64,000 nt of DNA, from positions 234,048 through 298,047 of the forward strand of contig DJHM01000011.1 of assembly GCA_002433075.1 (NCBI GenBank), written 5' to 3'. The position numbers and the translations under genes are program-made. Origin of the DNA: Latescibacteria bacterium UBA6620. Lineage in GTDB: Bacteria > Latescibacterota > UBA2968. This document shows positions 45,921 to 54,613 of the stretch, piece after piece. Position 1 is the first letter of the stretch. Every line of letters begins with the position of its first letter. The notes beneath the pieces are model-generated. The model was given only the letters and a program-made list of their open reading frames with translations. It searched no databases and was not told the origin of the DNA.

Positions 45921-46048
45921 GCCCCCGTGCAAAGCACAGGGGCAAGCGTCGCGCATCGTTTATACTGGGCCCGGTACTAGCGGCGCCCCTAAGACCGGGC
46001 CCGTCACCCAATGGCGACTGCTCGTCCTCGTGCTCTGCACGAGGACGA
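45921..46048. repeat. Three successive hairpins in an intergenic region
   Basis: Hairpin 1 is 45921-45943 (GCCCCCGTGC with GCACAGGGGC, one mismatch). Hairpin 2 has arms GGGCCCGGT (45967-45975) and ACCGGGCCC (45994-46002). Hairpin 3 has perfect 12-bp arms TCGTCCTCGTGC (46022-46033) and GCACGAGGACGA (46037-46048) with a 3-nt loop. None is followed by a T run, so they are not simple terminators. Hairpin 1 resembles the ends of the repeat at 61974-62021. Confidence 0.7.
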
Positions 46049-46113
46049 AGGTGTTCTACTACCATTCCCCATAGCGCACTCTTAGCTCTTGTACAGCCCG
46101 GAGGTAACAAGAG

Positions 46114-47568
46114 ATGGCTCTCATCGACATCGGTTCACGGAAGCAGCTCTTTGTCGACGACTATCTGATCGAGAGCATGGACCATTGCGTCAAGACCATG
46201 AATCGGGCCGAGAAGGTACCCGGAAATCCAGTGCTTCGGGCTGAGCATCCCTGGGAAGGGCGCCACCTGATTGTGGACGAAGTATGGTGGGACGACGAGG
46301 CAGGGCGTTTCGAGATGCGCTACTCGGCGAGAACGTGGGTCGGGCGACGCGTCAAAGACGAGGTCCTCCTGGAAGAGAAAGACAGGAGCCGGACCTGTCT
46401 GGCCGTCTCCGAAGATGGCATCGAATGGGAGAAGCCGGTTGTCGGAGAAGTTGAGTTCGAGGGCTCGAAGCAGAACAACATTCTGCCGTCCGATTGGCTG
46501 ATGGGTTACACATACCCCGATCCCAATGCGTCGGACGAAAAGAGGTTTCGCGGACACGTCAGGGCTGGCGACACGAGGGCTCCCGGCATGACGATGGATC
46601 TTTACACCTCGCCGGACTTCAAGTCGTGGACGCCCTACGTGCACAATCCAATCATCGACACGTCGCCGAAGATCGGCCGTTGGGGTCCGACTTCGTTCAT
46701 GGGCTGGGATCCGATCCGGGAAGTCTACGCGGTTCACCTGGAGAACAGCCGTCACCGTCGCTCCCCGCTGGGCAAGCGTCTGATCGGCCGAGCCGAGAGC
46801 CCAGACGGCATCGTCTGGAGCGAGCCTGAGACGATCCTCGTGCCCGACGCGCAGGATCCGCCCGACACAGAGTTCTACAGTATGCCCTGCACGGCCTACG
46901 AGGGACTCTACGTAGGGCTTCTGTGGATCTTCCGAACCACGAACACGACGCATCACCCAGAAGTCGTCTTCAGCCGTGACGGAATCCACTACGAGAGAAA
47001 TTACCGCCAGCCGTTCATCGAACGCGGAGGCGGAAGCGACTTCGACTCGATCTCGGTCTATGCGAAAGAATCGATCGTCGTGGGCGACCAGATTTACACG
47101 TTCTACAACGGGCGGAACTGGCGATCCCACGACACGTTGATCGAGCTGGGCGATGGGGCCCGTGCGGACATCGGCCTGGCCGTCAGTCGGCTGGACGGGT
47201 TTGTATCGGTTGACGGTACCAAAGCCCTGGCCGGCGATCCCCCGCTCGGCCGTCCCCACTTCGCAGAATACAGCGAGCTGGTAACCCGCTCCTTTTCTTT
47301 CACCGGGTCGCAGCTGCATCTGAACCTCGCATCCGCTCCCCGACACGGTGGAGCTGGACCGTGTGAAGTTCGCGTCGAAATCCTGGAGCCCTACCACGAC
47401 TACATTCCTGGATACGCGTTCGAAGATGCCGACCCCATCGAGGAAGGCGGCTTGGACCAGGTCACATCGTGGAACGGCAGCTCAGATCTGAGTCGGCTGG
47501 AGGGTCAACCCGTCAAATTGCGATTCTACTTCAGGAACGCGAAGCTGTACTCCTTCCAGTTCCGGTAG
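46114..47568 (+). CDS. LF(V/I)DD-motif beta-propeller protein (GH32-like)
   Basis: A 484-residue paralogue with the clearest motif, IDIGSRKQLFVDDYLIESMD. The start ATG 46114 has GGAGGTAAC upstream. Propeller blades include CLAVSEDGIEWEKPVVGEVE and VVFSRDGIHYERNYRQPF; the C-terminal sandwich ends KLRFYFRNAKLYSFQFR, the family's terminal signature. It is closest in layout to 3771-5318 and 52913-54349. No signal peptide. Hairpins in the upstream gap may control or isolate its expression. Confidence 0.84.
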   Translation: MALIDIGSRKQLFVDDYLIESMDHCVKTMNRAEKVPGNPVLRAEHPWEGRHLIVDEVWWDDEAGRFEMRYSARTWVGRRVKDEVLLEEKDRSRTCLAVSEDGIEWEKPVVGEVEFEGSKQNNILPSDWLMGYTYPDPNASDEKRFRGHVRAGDTRAPGMTMDLYTSPDFKSWTPYVHNPIIDTSPKIGRWGPTSFMGWDPIREVYAVHLENSRHRRSPLGKRLIGRAESPDGIVWSEPETILVPDAQDPPDTEFYSMPCTAYEGLYVGLLWIFRTTNTTHHPEVVFSRDGIHYERNYRQPFIERGGGSDFDSISVYAKESIVVGDQIYTFYNGRNWRSHDTLIELGDGARADIGLAVSRLDGFVSVDGTKALAGDPPLGRPHFAEYSELVTRSFSFTGSQLHLNLASAPRHGGAGPCEVRVEILEPYHDYIPGYAFEDADPIEEGGLDQVTSWNGSSDLSRLEGQPVKLRFYFRNAKLYSFQFR

Positions 47569-47926
47569 AGAATCGCTGGCTGTTTTCGAGGCTGGGTCCA
47601 CATCTCAAAGGATGCGAGGACGGCGCGATGGCATGATCCGAGTGGACAACAACCAGTGAAATCTCTGAACGTTCGGGGATTTGACACACGAATGATGACC
47701 TCGGCGGATCGATGCGGCTGATCGGTTACTCCCTACAGGCAACGAATTTGGTCTCTTCAACCGTCGGATAATCTTTTGGTTAGCACCGATCGTGGGCGCG
47801 GGGATGACGAGCGTCGACGTGAGACCGCAAGCGTAGCCCACGTCCAACTCTTGACCTCTGGCCCCGAATGAGACATACTCCATCCATGACCGCTGTTGAC
47901 TTGGTCTGATAATGGGGAGAGGCGAT
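47569..47926. other. Intergenic region upstream of the P-II gene
   Basis: This 358-nt gap holds the promoter candidate at 47851-47879; I see no gene or repeat in the rest. Confidence 0.4.
47851..47879 (+). promoter_or_regulatory. Sigma-70-type promoter candidate for the P-II gene
   Basis: TTGACC (47851-47856), a 17-nt spacer and CATACT (47874-47879) lie about 48 nt before the P-II start codon. I did not find a sigma-54 GG-N10-GC pair, which nitrogen-control genes often use. Confidence 0.5.
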
Positions 47927-48265
47927 ATGAAACTGTTGAAATGTATTATTCGCCCCAACGCACTCGACGATGTCAAGGAAGCGCTGAACAAGGTTGGGAT
48001 CGCCGGCATGACGGTGAGTGAGGTGAAGGGGTATGGACGCCAGAAGGGCCACAAGGAAGTCTACCGGGGCGCCGAGTACCAGATCGACTTTATCCCGAAA
48101 CTCGCCCTCGAGGTGGTGGTCGCCGACGGTGATGTCGACAATGTCGTCAACGCTGTGATGGAAGCGGCCAAGACGGGCGAAATCGGCGACGGGAAAATTT
48201 TCTCCACGCCCGTGGAGGAAGCGGTTCGCATCCGCACCGGAGAGACGGGAGAAGACGCCCTCTGA
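47927..48265 (+). CDS. glnB: P-II nitrogen regulatory protein
   Basis: A 112-residue trimeric signal protein of nitrogen status. I start at ATG 47927 (MKLLKCIIRP), 3 nt after GGAGAGGCGAT. The T-loop is intact, with KGHKEVYRGAEY and Tyr51 as the uridylylation site; VVVADGDVDNVV and GEIGDGKIFSTPVEEAVRIR are the ATP and 2-oxoglutarate-binding B- and C-loops. GlnB and GlnK cannot be told apart here. It normally precedes amt in the same direction, but here a truncated amt faces it from the other side of a terminator. Confidence 0.93.
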   Translation: MKLLKCIIRPNALDDVKEALNKVGIAGMTVSEVKGYGRQKGHKEVYRGAEYQIDFIPKLALEVVVADGDVDNVVNAVMEAAKTGEIGDGKIFSTPVEEAVRIRTGETGEDAL

Positions 48266-48290
48266 CCGCCTAGAGGCATTCGCACAGATA

Positions 48291-48327
48291 AACCCCCTGG
48301 CCCGAAATGGACCAGGGGGTGTTTTTT
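48291..48327 (+). terminator. Rho-independent terminator after the P-II gene
   Basis: Arms ACCCCCTGG (48292-48300) and CCAGGGGGT (48312-48320) flank an 11-nt loop, followed by GTTTTTT. It ends the P-II transcript; it also lies just past the 3' end of the facing amt fragment. Confidence 0.85.
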
Positions 48328-48339
48328 CCTGTCGGGAGC

Positions 48340-49285
48340 TCAAGTCTGGTAGCCGGCCTCCCCGTGGCTGCTGAGATCGAGACCGGCCTCCGATCCGCCG
48401 AAGCTCGAGGACGCGAAAATAGCTACGAGGACGAAACCCCCGACACCGTGGACACCGACCACGTCGAGGGAGTCATCGTAGCCCATCTTGTTCTTGAATA
48501 CGACGGCCGCGTAGTAACAGATCAGACCGGAGGCGATCCCTATGACAAAGGCGCCTGTGGGTCCGACGGTGCCGGAGGCCGGTGTGATGGCCGCCAGACC
48601 GGCGATGGCCCCGGTGGCAAAACCGACCGCCGTCGGCTTCCCGTAGCGGATCCATTTGATCGCGATCCAGGTGAGGGCCGCGAGACAGGGTGATATCTGA
48701 GTCACCACAACGGCCATAGCTGCCTGGCCGTTCGCCGCAAGGGCGCTGCCCCCGTTGAACCCAAACCAGCCGACCCACAGCATCGCGGTCCCGGCCATCG
48801 TCATGGGGATGTTGTGGGGCGCTGAGAGGTTTTCGGGATACCCATTGCGCTTGCCCAGGAGGATACAGGCTGCGAGGGCGGAAAAACCCGCCGTGATATG
48901 TACGACGATACCGCCCGCGAAGTCGAAGACGCCCATGTCCCCGAAATACGAGCCTTCTCCACCCCACACCATGTGGGCGACCGGGAAATAGACGACCGTA
49001 ACCCACAGCGCGGTGAACAACAGCAGCGCAGAGAACTTCATCCGTTCGGCGAAAGCACCGATCATCAGTGCCGGGGTGATGATGGTGAAGGTCAGCTGAA
49101 AGGCGAAGAAGATCGGTTCCGGTATGGTTCCGGAAAGTGAATCCGGGCCGACGCCGCTCAGGAACGCTTTGTCCAGACCGCCGACGAAGGCGTGGAGCCC
49201 GATCTTTCCCGCTTCCATCCCTGTAGCATCGAACGTCATGCTGTAACCGTAGACCGGCCAGAGCGCGGTGAGTTGCTGGGGCAAG
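48340..49285 (-). pseudogene. Ammonium transporter (Amt) fragment lacking both ends
   Basis: The open frame encodes the middle of an Amt channel: ALWPVYGYSMTFD, LTFTIITPALMIGAFAERMK, DFAGGIVVHITAGFSALAAC, PHNIPMTMAGTAMLWVGWFG with the phenylalanine-gate and pore region, and SLDVVGVHGVGGFV with the second pore His. The first two or three membrane helices are missing before QQLTALW, where the sequence runs into the Nramp remnant. The C-terminus stops early at GEAGYQT, before the last helices of a normal 400-440-residue protein. It is unlikely to be functional. Confidence 0.8.
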
Positions 49286-50448
49286 AGCATCGTTCAGGCG
49301 GAGCTGGCGCGATATGCGGTTTCTTCGGGAGAGACCGTTCTGCCCGCTTTCAACCGGCTCCCCCGGAAAGATCACCGCTCCGGGCGGTCGCAAGGTATCG
49401 TGGTTCATCTGGCTCTGGCTGTTCCATTACATTCCCAGTCTATTGAGCCGGGGTGGTATTTACGGCGGAGTCGGGCAGGCGATCCATATGATGTTGCCGT
49501 TTCTGGCATCGAAGTGTGGTGGCCGATTGTCTTCGCGGCGATTGCGGCGGGGATGATCCTGAGCGGTACCTATCGAGTGCTCGAGAAGCTGCTGGCGGTG
49601 ATGGTCGTGACGTTCACGTTTGTGACGCTGACGTGCGCGGTTCTGCTGCAGCTCACCCCCTACGCGCTTACGTGGGCGGACTTCCAAACGGGGATGCGAT
49701 TCGAGTTTCCTTCATTTGCCATTGCGACGGCTCTCGCGGCGTATGGCGGCACGGGGGTGAATGCCGGCGAGACGATGGCCTATACCTACTGGTGTACGGA
49801 GAAGGGATACGCCCGCTTTGCGGGGGCGCCCCATGGCAGCGAAGAGTGGGTCCGTCATCCCGTGGCTGGATTCGCGTCATGCACACCGACGTTCTGCTGA
49901 CGCTGTTCATGCTGAGTCTGGCGACCATCCCGTTCTATATGCTCGGGGCGGGGGTGCTGCATCGGATGGGACGGGTCCCCAACGGTCTGGAGACGATCAG
50001 TATCCTCTCCAATATGTATACGGAGACGCTGGGCGTGTGGGCCTGGTGGCTGTTTATGGTCGGCGCATTTGGCGTACTGTTCTCAACCGTCGTTTCGGGC
50101 TTAGGCGGTGCGTCAGGTATGTTTGCCGACTGTATGGCCGTGCTCGGGGTGATCGATCCGAAAGACAACAGGGCGCGTCTCCGCGTCCTGCGAATCTGGG
50201 CAGTGGGCGCACCCGCCATCATGTCGACGTGCTAGTTCTTCGTGGAGAACCCGGTCTGGATGCTGACGATCGGTGGTACGGTCGGGGCAATGATGACACC
50301 GCTTGTGGCAGGCGGGACGATCTATCTGCGATACACGCGTACGGATCGCCGCATCGCGCCGACGTGGAAGGCAGATGTAGTTCTGTGGCTCTGCTTCTCG
50401 ATGATGCTGGCCCTGGCGAGCTATGCCGTGTATCGAATCTTCACGTAA
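49268..50448 (+). pseudogene. Nramp-family metal transporter remnant (5' truncated, three frameshifts, one TAG)
   Basis: Fragments in three frames line up as one Nramp/SLC11-type carrier. Order: SCWGKSIVQAELARYAVSSG (from 49268); KITAPGGRKVSWFIWLWLF; WWPIVFAAIAAGMILSGTYR and GTGVNAGETMAYTYWCTEKG; then GWIRVMHTDVLLTLFML and ILSNMYTETLGVWAWWLF. An in-frame TAG (50233-50235) separates this from FFVENPVWMLTIGGTVGAMM to 50448. Shifts are near 49362 (C5 run), 49505 and 49860. The first membrane helices, with the metal-binding DPGN-like motif, are missing at the join with amt. The family imports Mn2+ or Fe2+. Confidence 0.78.
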
Positions 50449-50554
50449 GCGTCGTGACTGAAGAGTCGATAGCATTTTGGATGGATCAGGACCAGCATTC
50501 CTCACGCGTTAATCCAGAATAGAATTCTAACTCAGCCGAGGAGATCGCCACCGA

Positions 50555-52696
50555 ATGGCCGTGCCCAAAGAGATACCCCCATCGTTGATCTTCCTCGAGG
50601 GATCCGTCCTGGACGCCCGAAGCGGCGAACCCTTGGCCGGGGTCAAAGTGTCGAATGGCGAGCTGATCGTCAGCACCGATGAAGCCGGCACGTTCGCGAT
50701 CGAGGCGCAGCCCGGCATCCACCGATTTCTCTCGGTCACCACGCCAAGGGCCTACGTCTGCACCGAGGGGTGGTTCCACCGCATCACGAGCGATTCCGAG
50801 CGCTTTGATTTCAGGCTCGACCCCATCGAGGACAGCGACAGATTCGTCGCGGCCCACGTTACCGACCTGCATGCCCGCGCAGCCGGCGATCTGGAAAAAG
50901 GGTTCGACTCGCCGTCGGTGCTCGCCGCCGACCTGGCCCGTATCGAACAGGAGCTGTCTCCCAGCTTCTTCCTCGCCACAGGTGATCTCACCGAATGGGG
51001 CCTCATCGCCGAGTTCGAAACCCTGAGCACGGTCCTCGATGGACTGAACACGCCGCTGTATCCCGCATTCGGCATGCACGACGCCGACGTGCTGGCGCAC
51101 AGTAACTCACAGCCCCGGCTCCCGGCGGACGGTCCGATTCGCGACTGGTTCAACGATTCGAACCTGGGCTTGACCCTGTCGGGAAACTACGAGCAGATGG
51201 TCGGGCCGACCCACTACAGCTTCGATCGAGGGGAGTGGCATTTCATCGTCTTCCCGAACGAGATGTATGCCTTCTCCGAATACGATCGGATTCGCCTGGG
51301 GCGCTGGCTGGAACACGATCTGTCCTTGCACCCGGACGACAAACCAATCGCGGTAGCCACGCACATGGCGCCGGAGATCGACCTCCTGCGGCGCCTCGAA
51401 CGTCACAATGTTCGTCTGATTCTGCATGGTCATTCGCACACCGTCAGAGCGTGCCGGTGGAAAGACATCCTTCTCGCCGTGACGACACCTCCATGGGCGG
51501 GCGGGGGCGATACCAATCCACGGGGATATCGCTCACTCATCTTCGATGGACCCCAGTGCGAGGTGCGGTTCCGACCCTTGACTCCCGACCCCGCACCCTG
51601 CGCTCCACAATCTCAGCCCTCCGCCGAATCGCGCACTCGCTGGGAGGTAGAATTGCCCGCTCACGTGCACCGCGGGGATCCGGTGGCGTTCGAGGACAGC
51701 CTGATCATCAGTCTGCAGGATGAGGACGACGGCGCTGAGAGTGGGGTGTGTCGCTTCGACGCCAACGGCAACCTCGTCTGGCATTGCCGCACCGAGTCGG
51801 CCGTGCGCAACAGCGTGGCCGTCGGGGATGGCGGCCTCTTCGCTTCGACACAGAACGGTCAGCTGCTGCGACTGGATTCAGCGTCCGGTGAAGTGGTCTG
51901 GAGAAGCAACCTCTGGGGGTTTCCGCAGCGATGGGTTGCAACGTCACCGCTCGTAGCCAACGGTATGGTGTTCATCGGAGCCAAGGCAGGCTACGCTGCC
52001 TTCGACTCGGCCACGGGCGAACTGCGGTGGGAGCGACGACTGAGCAGTACGCGCGATCTGATGGCCGATCCGATCGGGGATAAGTTCGGCGCCTACCATT
52101 CGCTGTTGCCATCTGAAGATCTGGTCGTGGCGCTGGTTCCCCGGCGGTCGTTCATGGGGCTCGACAGGAAAACGGGCAGCATTGCGTGGGAGGAGCCGAT
52201 CCCGGGGAGCCAGGACACCTGGGGCGCTCCGATTCTGCACGATGAGCACATCGTCTCAGGCTCAACGCCCGGCCATCTCGTGGCTTTGAGGCCGGGATCA
52301 GGTGAGGTCGTCTGGAAGATGGAAGTCCCCTTCGACCACCCGACCTCGTTGGCGGGACACGGCGATCGTTTCTTCGGGTGCGTCGACGACGGCTCCGCTT
52401 TCTGCGTCGACCCGGAAGGCGGTGACGTGATCTGGCGCTACCAGACCGGTCAGGGTCTCCTGGACATGTCACCTCAGAAGCGCAACGCCAGCGGGGCGTT
52501 CGCCGCTCCTGTCGTCTACGAGGGTCGACTTGTGATCAGCGGGGTCGACGGCTTCCTCCACCTGCTCGACATCGAGACGGGCGACTGCCTCGGTCAGGTG
52601 GCGATGGGTGCACCGGTGACGGCGTCGCCGATTCCGTTCGGTGGCGGACTTGCGGTCGCTACCTGGAATGGCACGCTGCGGGTGCTCGAGCTGTGA
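50555..52696 (+). CDS. Calcineurin-like phosphoesterase fused to a PQQ-type beta-propeller
   Basis: A 713-residue three-part protein. Residues about 10-85 are a carboxypeptidase-regulatory-like sandwich (LEGSVLDARSGEPLAGVKVS). Residues 90-340 are a metallophosphoesterase: AAHVTDLHA, FLATGDLTEWG, FGMHDAD in place of GNHD, VATHMAP and LILHGHSHTVRA. Residues 370-713 are a WD40/PQQ-like propeller with repeats such as LLRLDSASGEVVWRSNLWG and LVALRPGSGEVVWKMEVPF. There is no signal peptide. The propeller probably presents a substrate or partner to the phosphoesterase. The substrate is unknown. Confidence 0.85.
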   Translation: MAVPKEIPPSLIFLEGSVLDARSGEPLAGVKVSNGELIVSTDEAGTFAIEAQPGIHRFLSVTTPRAYVCTEGWFHRITSDSERFDFRLDPIEDSDRFVAAHVTDLHARAAGDLEKGFDSPSVLAADLARIEQELSPSFFLATGDLTEWGLIAEFETLSTVLDGLNTPLYPAFGMHDADVLAHSNSQPRLPADGPIRDWFNDSNLGLTLSGNYEQMVGPTHYSFDRGEWHFIVFPNEMYAFSEYDRIRLGRWLEHDLSLHPDDKPIAVATHMAPEIDLLRRLERHNVRLILHGHSHTVRACRWKDILLAVTTPPWAGGGDTNPRGYRSLIFDGPQCEVRFRPLTPDPAPCAPQSQPSAESRTRWEVELPAHVHRGDPVAFEDSLIISLQDEDDGAESGVCRFDANGNLVWHCRTESAVRNSVAVGDGGLFASTQNGQLLRLDSASGEVVWRSNLWGFPQRWVATSPLVANGMVFIGAKAGYAAFDSATGELRWERRLSSTRDLMADPIGDKFGAYHSLLPSEDLVVALVPRRSFMGLDRKTGSIAWEEPIPGSQDTWGAPILHDEHIVSGSTPGHLVALRPGSGEVVWKMEVPFDHPTSLAGHGDRFFGCVDDGSAFCVDPEGGDVIWRYQTGQGLLDMSPQKRNASGAFAAPVVYEGRLVISGVDGFLHLLDIETGDCLGQVAMGAPVTASPIPFGGGLAVATWNGTLRVLEL

Positions 52697-52897
52697 GAGG
52701 TCCCTGAGTGTGTACGGTCGTTCGCCTCTGTGCTCAGCACTGCTCTGCACGAGAATGTTGGAATCAAAGAGGGACTGCGCGGTGGAGGTTAGAAACCGGC
52801 CCGGATGCGATTCGTGATGCACGACGTCAATCGGATCGCCAGCCTCGCGCAGCCACACGAAGATCCAACTCTCGATTGTCTCTACCTCGCGTTTCAA
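52697..52897 (-). other. Possible short gene remnant
   Basis: On the minus strand a frame opening at TTG 52897 reads KREVETIESWIFVWLREAGD, then PIDVVHHESHPGRFLTSTAQ, a protein-like stretch of about 50 residues, before it runs antisense into the phosphoesterase gene. No convincing ribosome site or family match. Otherwise this gap holds only a small palindrome (GTGCTCAGCAC). Confidence 0.22.
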
Positions 52898-52912
52898 AGC
52901 TCATCTTGAAGA

Positions 52913-54349
52913 TCACGCTCTAAATCGAAGCGAATACAGATCCGCGTCCTGCATGGCGAACTTCAGCCTGATCGGTTGGCCGCTCACGTCGTCCAGACCG
53001 TCGCCCCCCCGCCAGCGCACAACCTGGTCGATGCAGTCGCCCGTCATGGCCACACAATCGGCCAGGGACCGGCCGACGAGCGGCGTACCATTGAGGTGCT
53101 GCAGCTCGACGCGTACGCTTCCGGCCGCGCTCGTGGCGTAGTTTATCTCGAGTTCCCGCCCGTCGAACGTCAAAGGTCTGGTTCGCATCTGCCCGCTTGT
53201 GTAGGGGGCATGGAGCGAAGCGAAGCCATCAAGCCGCAGAGTCATGCGCTCCAGGTAGAGCGTTCGCTGTCCGCAGTGCCGTTTGACATAAAACGAGAGC
53301 TCCGTCGGCGACGTCTGAACGAGTCCGCACGTCGGGTAATTGTTCCGGGTCGTCCAGTTCTCCATCCCGATGCCAGGGCGCACGAAGCTTTGCAGAAAGG
53401 TGAAATCATAGAGGGTGGAGCCGGCCCGGGTAGAGAGGAGAACCCCATCGGAGGTGTCGCCCTTGCAATCTCGAAGCCGTGGGTCCAGGGACTCCTCATA
53501 GAACTTGCGCAGCTCAGGGGAGACGGAGCGCTGGCCGGCCCCGACGATATCGTCGGGGAGCACGAGATGCTCTGCGTCGGCGAAAAAGATGCGGCCGGGC
53601 AGGGAGATGTAGATATGCGGTGCACGGAAGTAAGGTTGGGTCTGGTTCGTGTAGAGATGGGCCGACGGAGTGGTAGTCCCGGTGTCGCTGTAGGTCATGA
53701 ACGTGGGATGGGTCCAGGCGCGAAAGTCGCTCGAGGTTGCCCGCATCGTGGCTCGCCGCCCGCCCTCCCAGTGGCGAGCGTACAGCACATAGCTTTGTTC
53801 CTCTTCCGACCAGAACATGACATTCTGGGAGTCGAAGGCGTTCTCGACGGTGGTGGAGAGGATCGGTTCGTCCTGTAGCTGGCGCCAGCGCAGGCCGTCT
53901 GCCGATGCGTAGCCGATCAGGCCTGCTTCGGGTTTGCTGCGCACGACCGCGTTCGCTTTGAAGCGCTCGGCGGCCGGCACCCCCGGACGCGTGTCCAGGA
54001 ATGGGAAAAAGGTTACAGCGCCGTTCAGAATGATGTTGTTGGCCGTTGAGCCGTCGAATTCCACCAGGCCCAATCGCGGTTTCGTCCAGTGGATGCCGTC
54101 GCTGCTCTCGGCGTAGCCCGTCCAACTGCCGTCGTGGCGCCCCCGATAGTACATCCGATACAGATCGCCGTCCCTCAGCACGGTGGTATACGAACAGACC
54201 CAGTCTTCCCAGGGCTCTTCGTAGGTCAGAGCGACACCTGCCGAACTCGGCTCGTGCAGTTTGAGGGTTGTGCCGTCGAGGATGTCGATGAGGTAATCAT
54301 CGACAAAGAGTTCGCGGCGCGAACCGATGTGGATGGAAACATTGTCCAT
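52913..54349 (-). CDS. LF(V/I)DD-motif beta-propeller protein (GH32-like)
   Basis: A 478-residue paralogue from ATG 54349 (MDNVSIHIGSRRELFVDDYL), with AAGGCGAG upstream; 40 more codons are open but not family-like. Propeller blades include GYAESSDGIHWTKPRLGLVE and IGYASADGLRWRQLQDEPIL. The terminal sandwich ends RLKFAMQDADLYSLRF. It is divergent from the deacetylase cluster that starts at 54614, and their promoters share the 264-nt gap. Confidence 0.84.
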   Translation of the reverse strand: MDNVSIHIGSRRELFVDDYLIDILDGTTLKLHEPSSAGVALTYEEPWEDWVCSYTTVLRDGDLYRMYYRGRHDGSWTGYAESSDGIHWTKPRLGLVEFDGSTANNIILNGAVTFFPFLDTRPGVPAAERFKANAVVRSKPEAGLIGYASADGLRWRQLQDEPILSTTVENAFDSQNVMFWSEEEQSYVLYARHWEGGRRATMRATSSDFRAWTHPTFMTYSDTGTTTPSAHLYTNQTQPYFRAPHIYISLPGRIFFADAEHLVLPDDIVGAGQRSVSPELRKFYEESLDPRLRDCKGDTSDGVLLSTRAGSTLYDFTFLQSFVRPGIGMENWTTRNNYPTCGLVQTSPTELSFYVKRHCGQRTLYLERMTLRLDGFASLHAPYTSGQMRTRPLTFDGRELEINYATSAAGSVRVELQHLNGTPLVGRSLADCVAMTGDCIDQVVRWRGGDGLDDVSGQPIRLKFAMQDADLYSLRFRA

Positions 54350-54477
54350 TTGTCTCGCCTTTGTCCTCACGTCTGGTTTCGGGCAGGATAGCTTCCTGGT
54401 TGCCGGAGCGCCACATCTGAATATCCGGCGATTTTGACTCCGCTTCTCGGCCCCGCAGGGGACACCCATCCGGACAG

Positions 54478-54506
54478 TCGAAATGGTTCGAAATACGTAG
54501 TATACT
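54478..54506 (+). promoter_or_regulatory. Promoter candidate for the PIG-L/PhyH cluster
   Basis: TCGAAA (54478-54483), a 17-nt spacer and TATACT (54501-54506, 5/6 of consensus) point towards the deacetylase gene at 54614. TCGAAATGGTTCGAAA also makes a short direct/inverted repeat around the -35 box. Confidence 0.45.
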
Positions 54507-54613
54507 CTACCACAATGGTTGATGCGCGTTTGGGGCCGCTAAGAGACCGTCCTCCTCTCAGCGTCGTACGTCCCTGCGTCAACGTCCATCGATACGAGGA
54601 GAGGAGCACAAAG

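Noticed and set aside
46135..47397. A 420-codon open frame on the minus strand
   Set aside because: Antisense to the LFVDD propeller gene at 46114, with no protein-like features.
38892..50448. TAG as a recoded sense codon
   Set aside because: Two genes have in-frame TAG, but TAG is the normal stop of several intact genes (41124, 42193, 45857, 47568), so a global recoding is not supported.
49268..50448. BCCT-type betaine transporter
   Set aside because: The Trp-rich membrane segments suggested it at first, but VNAGETMAYTYWCTEKGYAR and the following RVMHTDVLL block fit Nramp-family carriers better.
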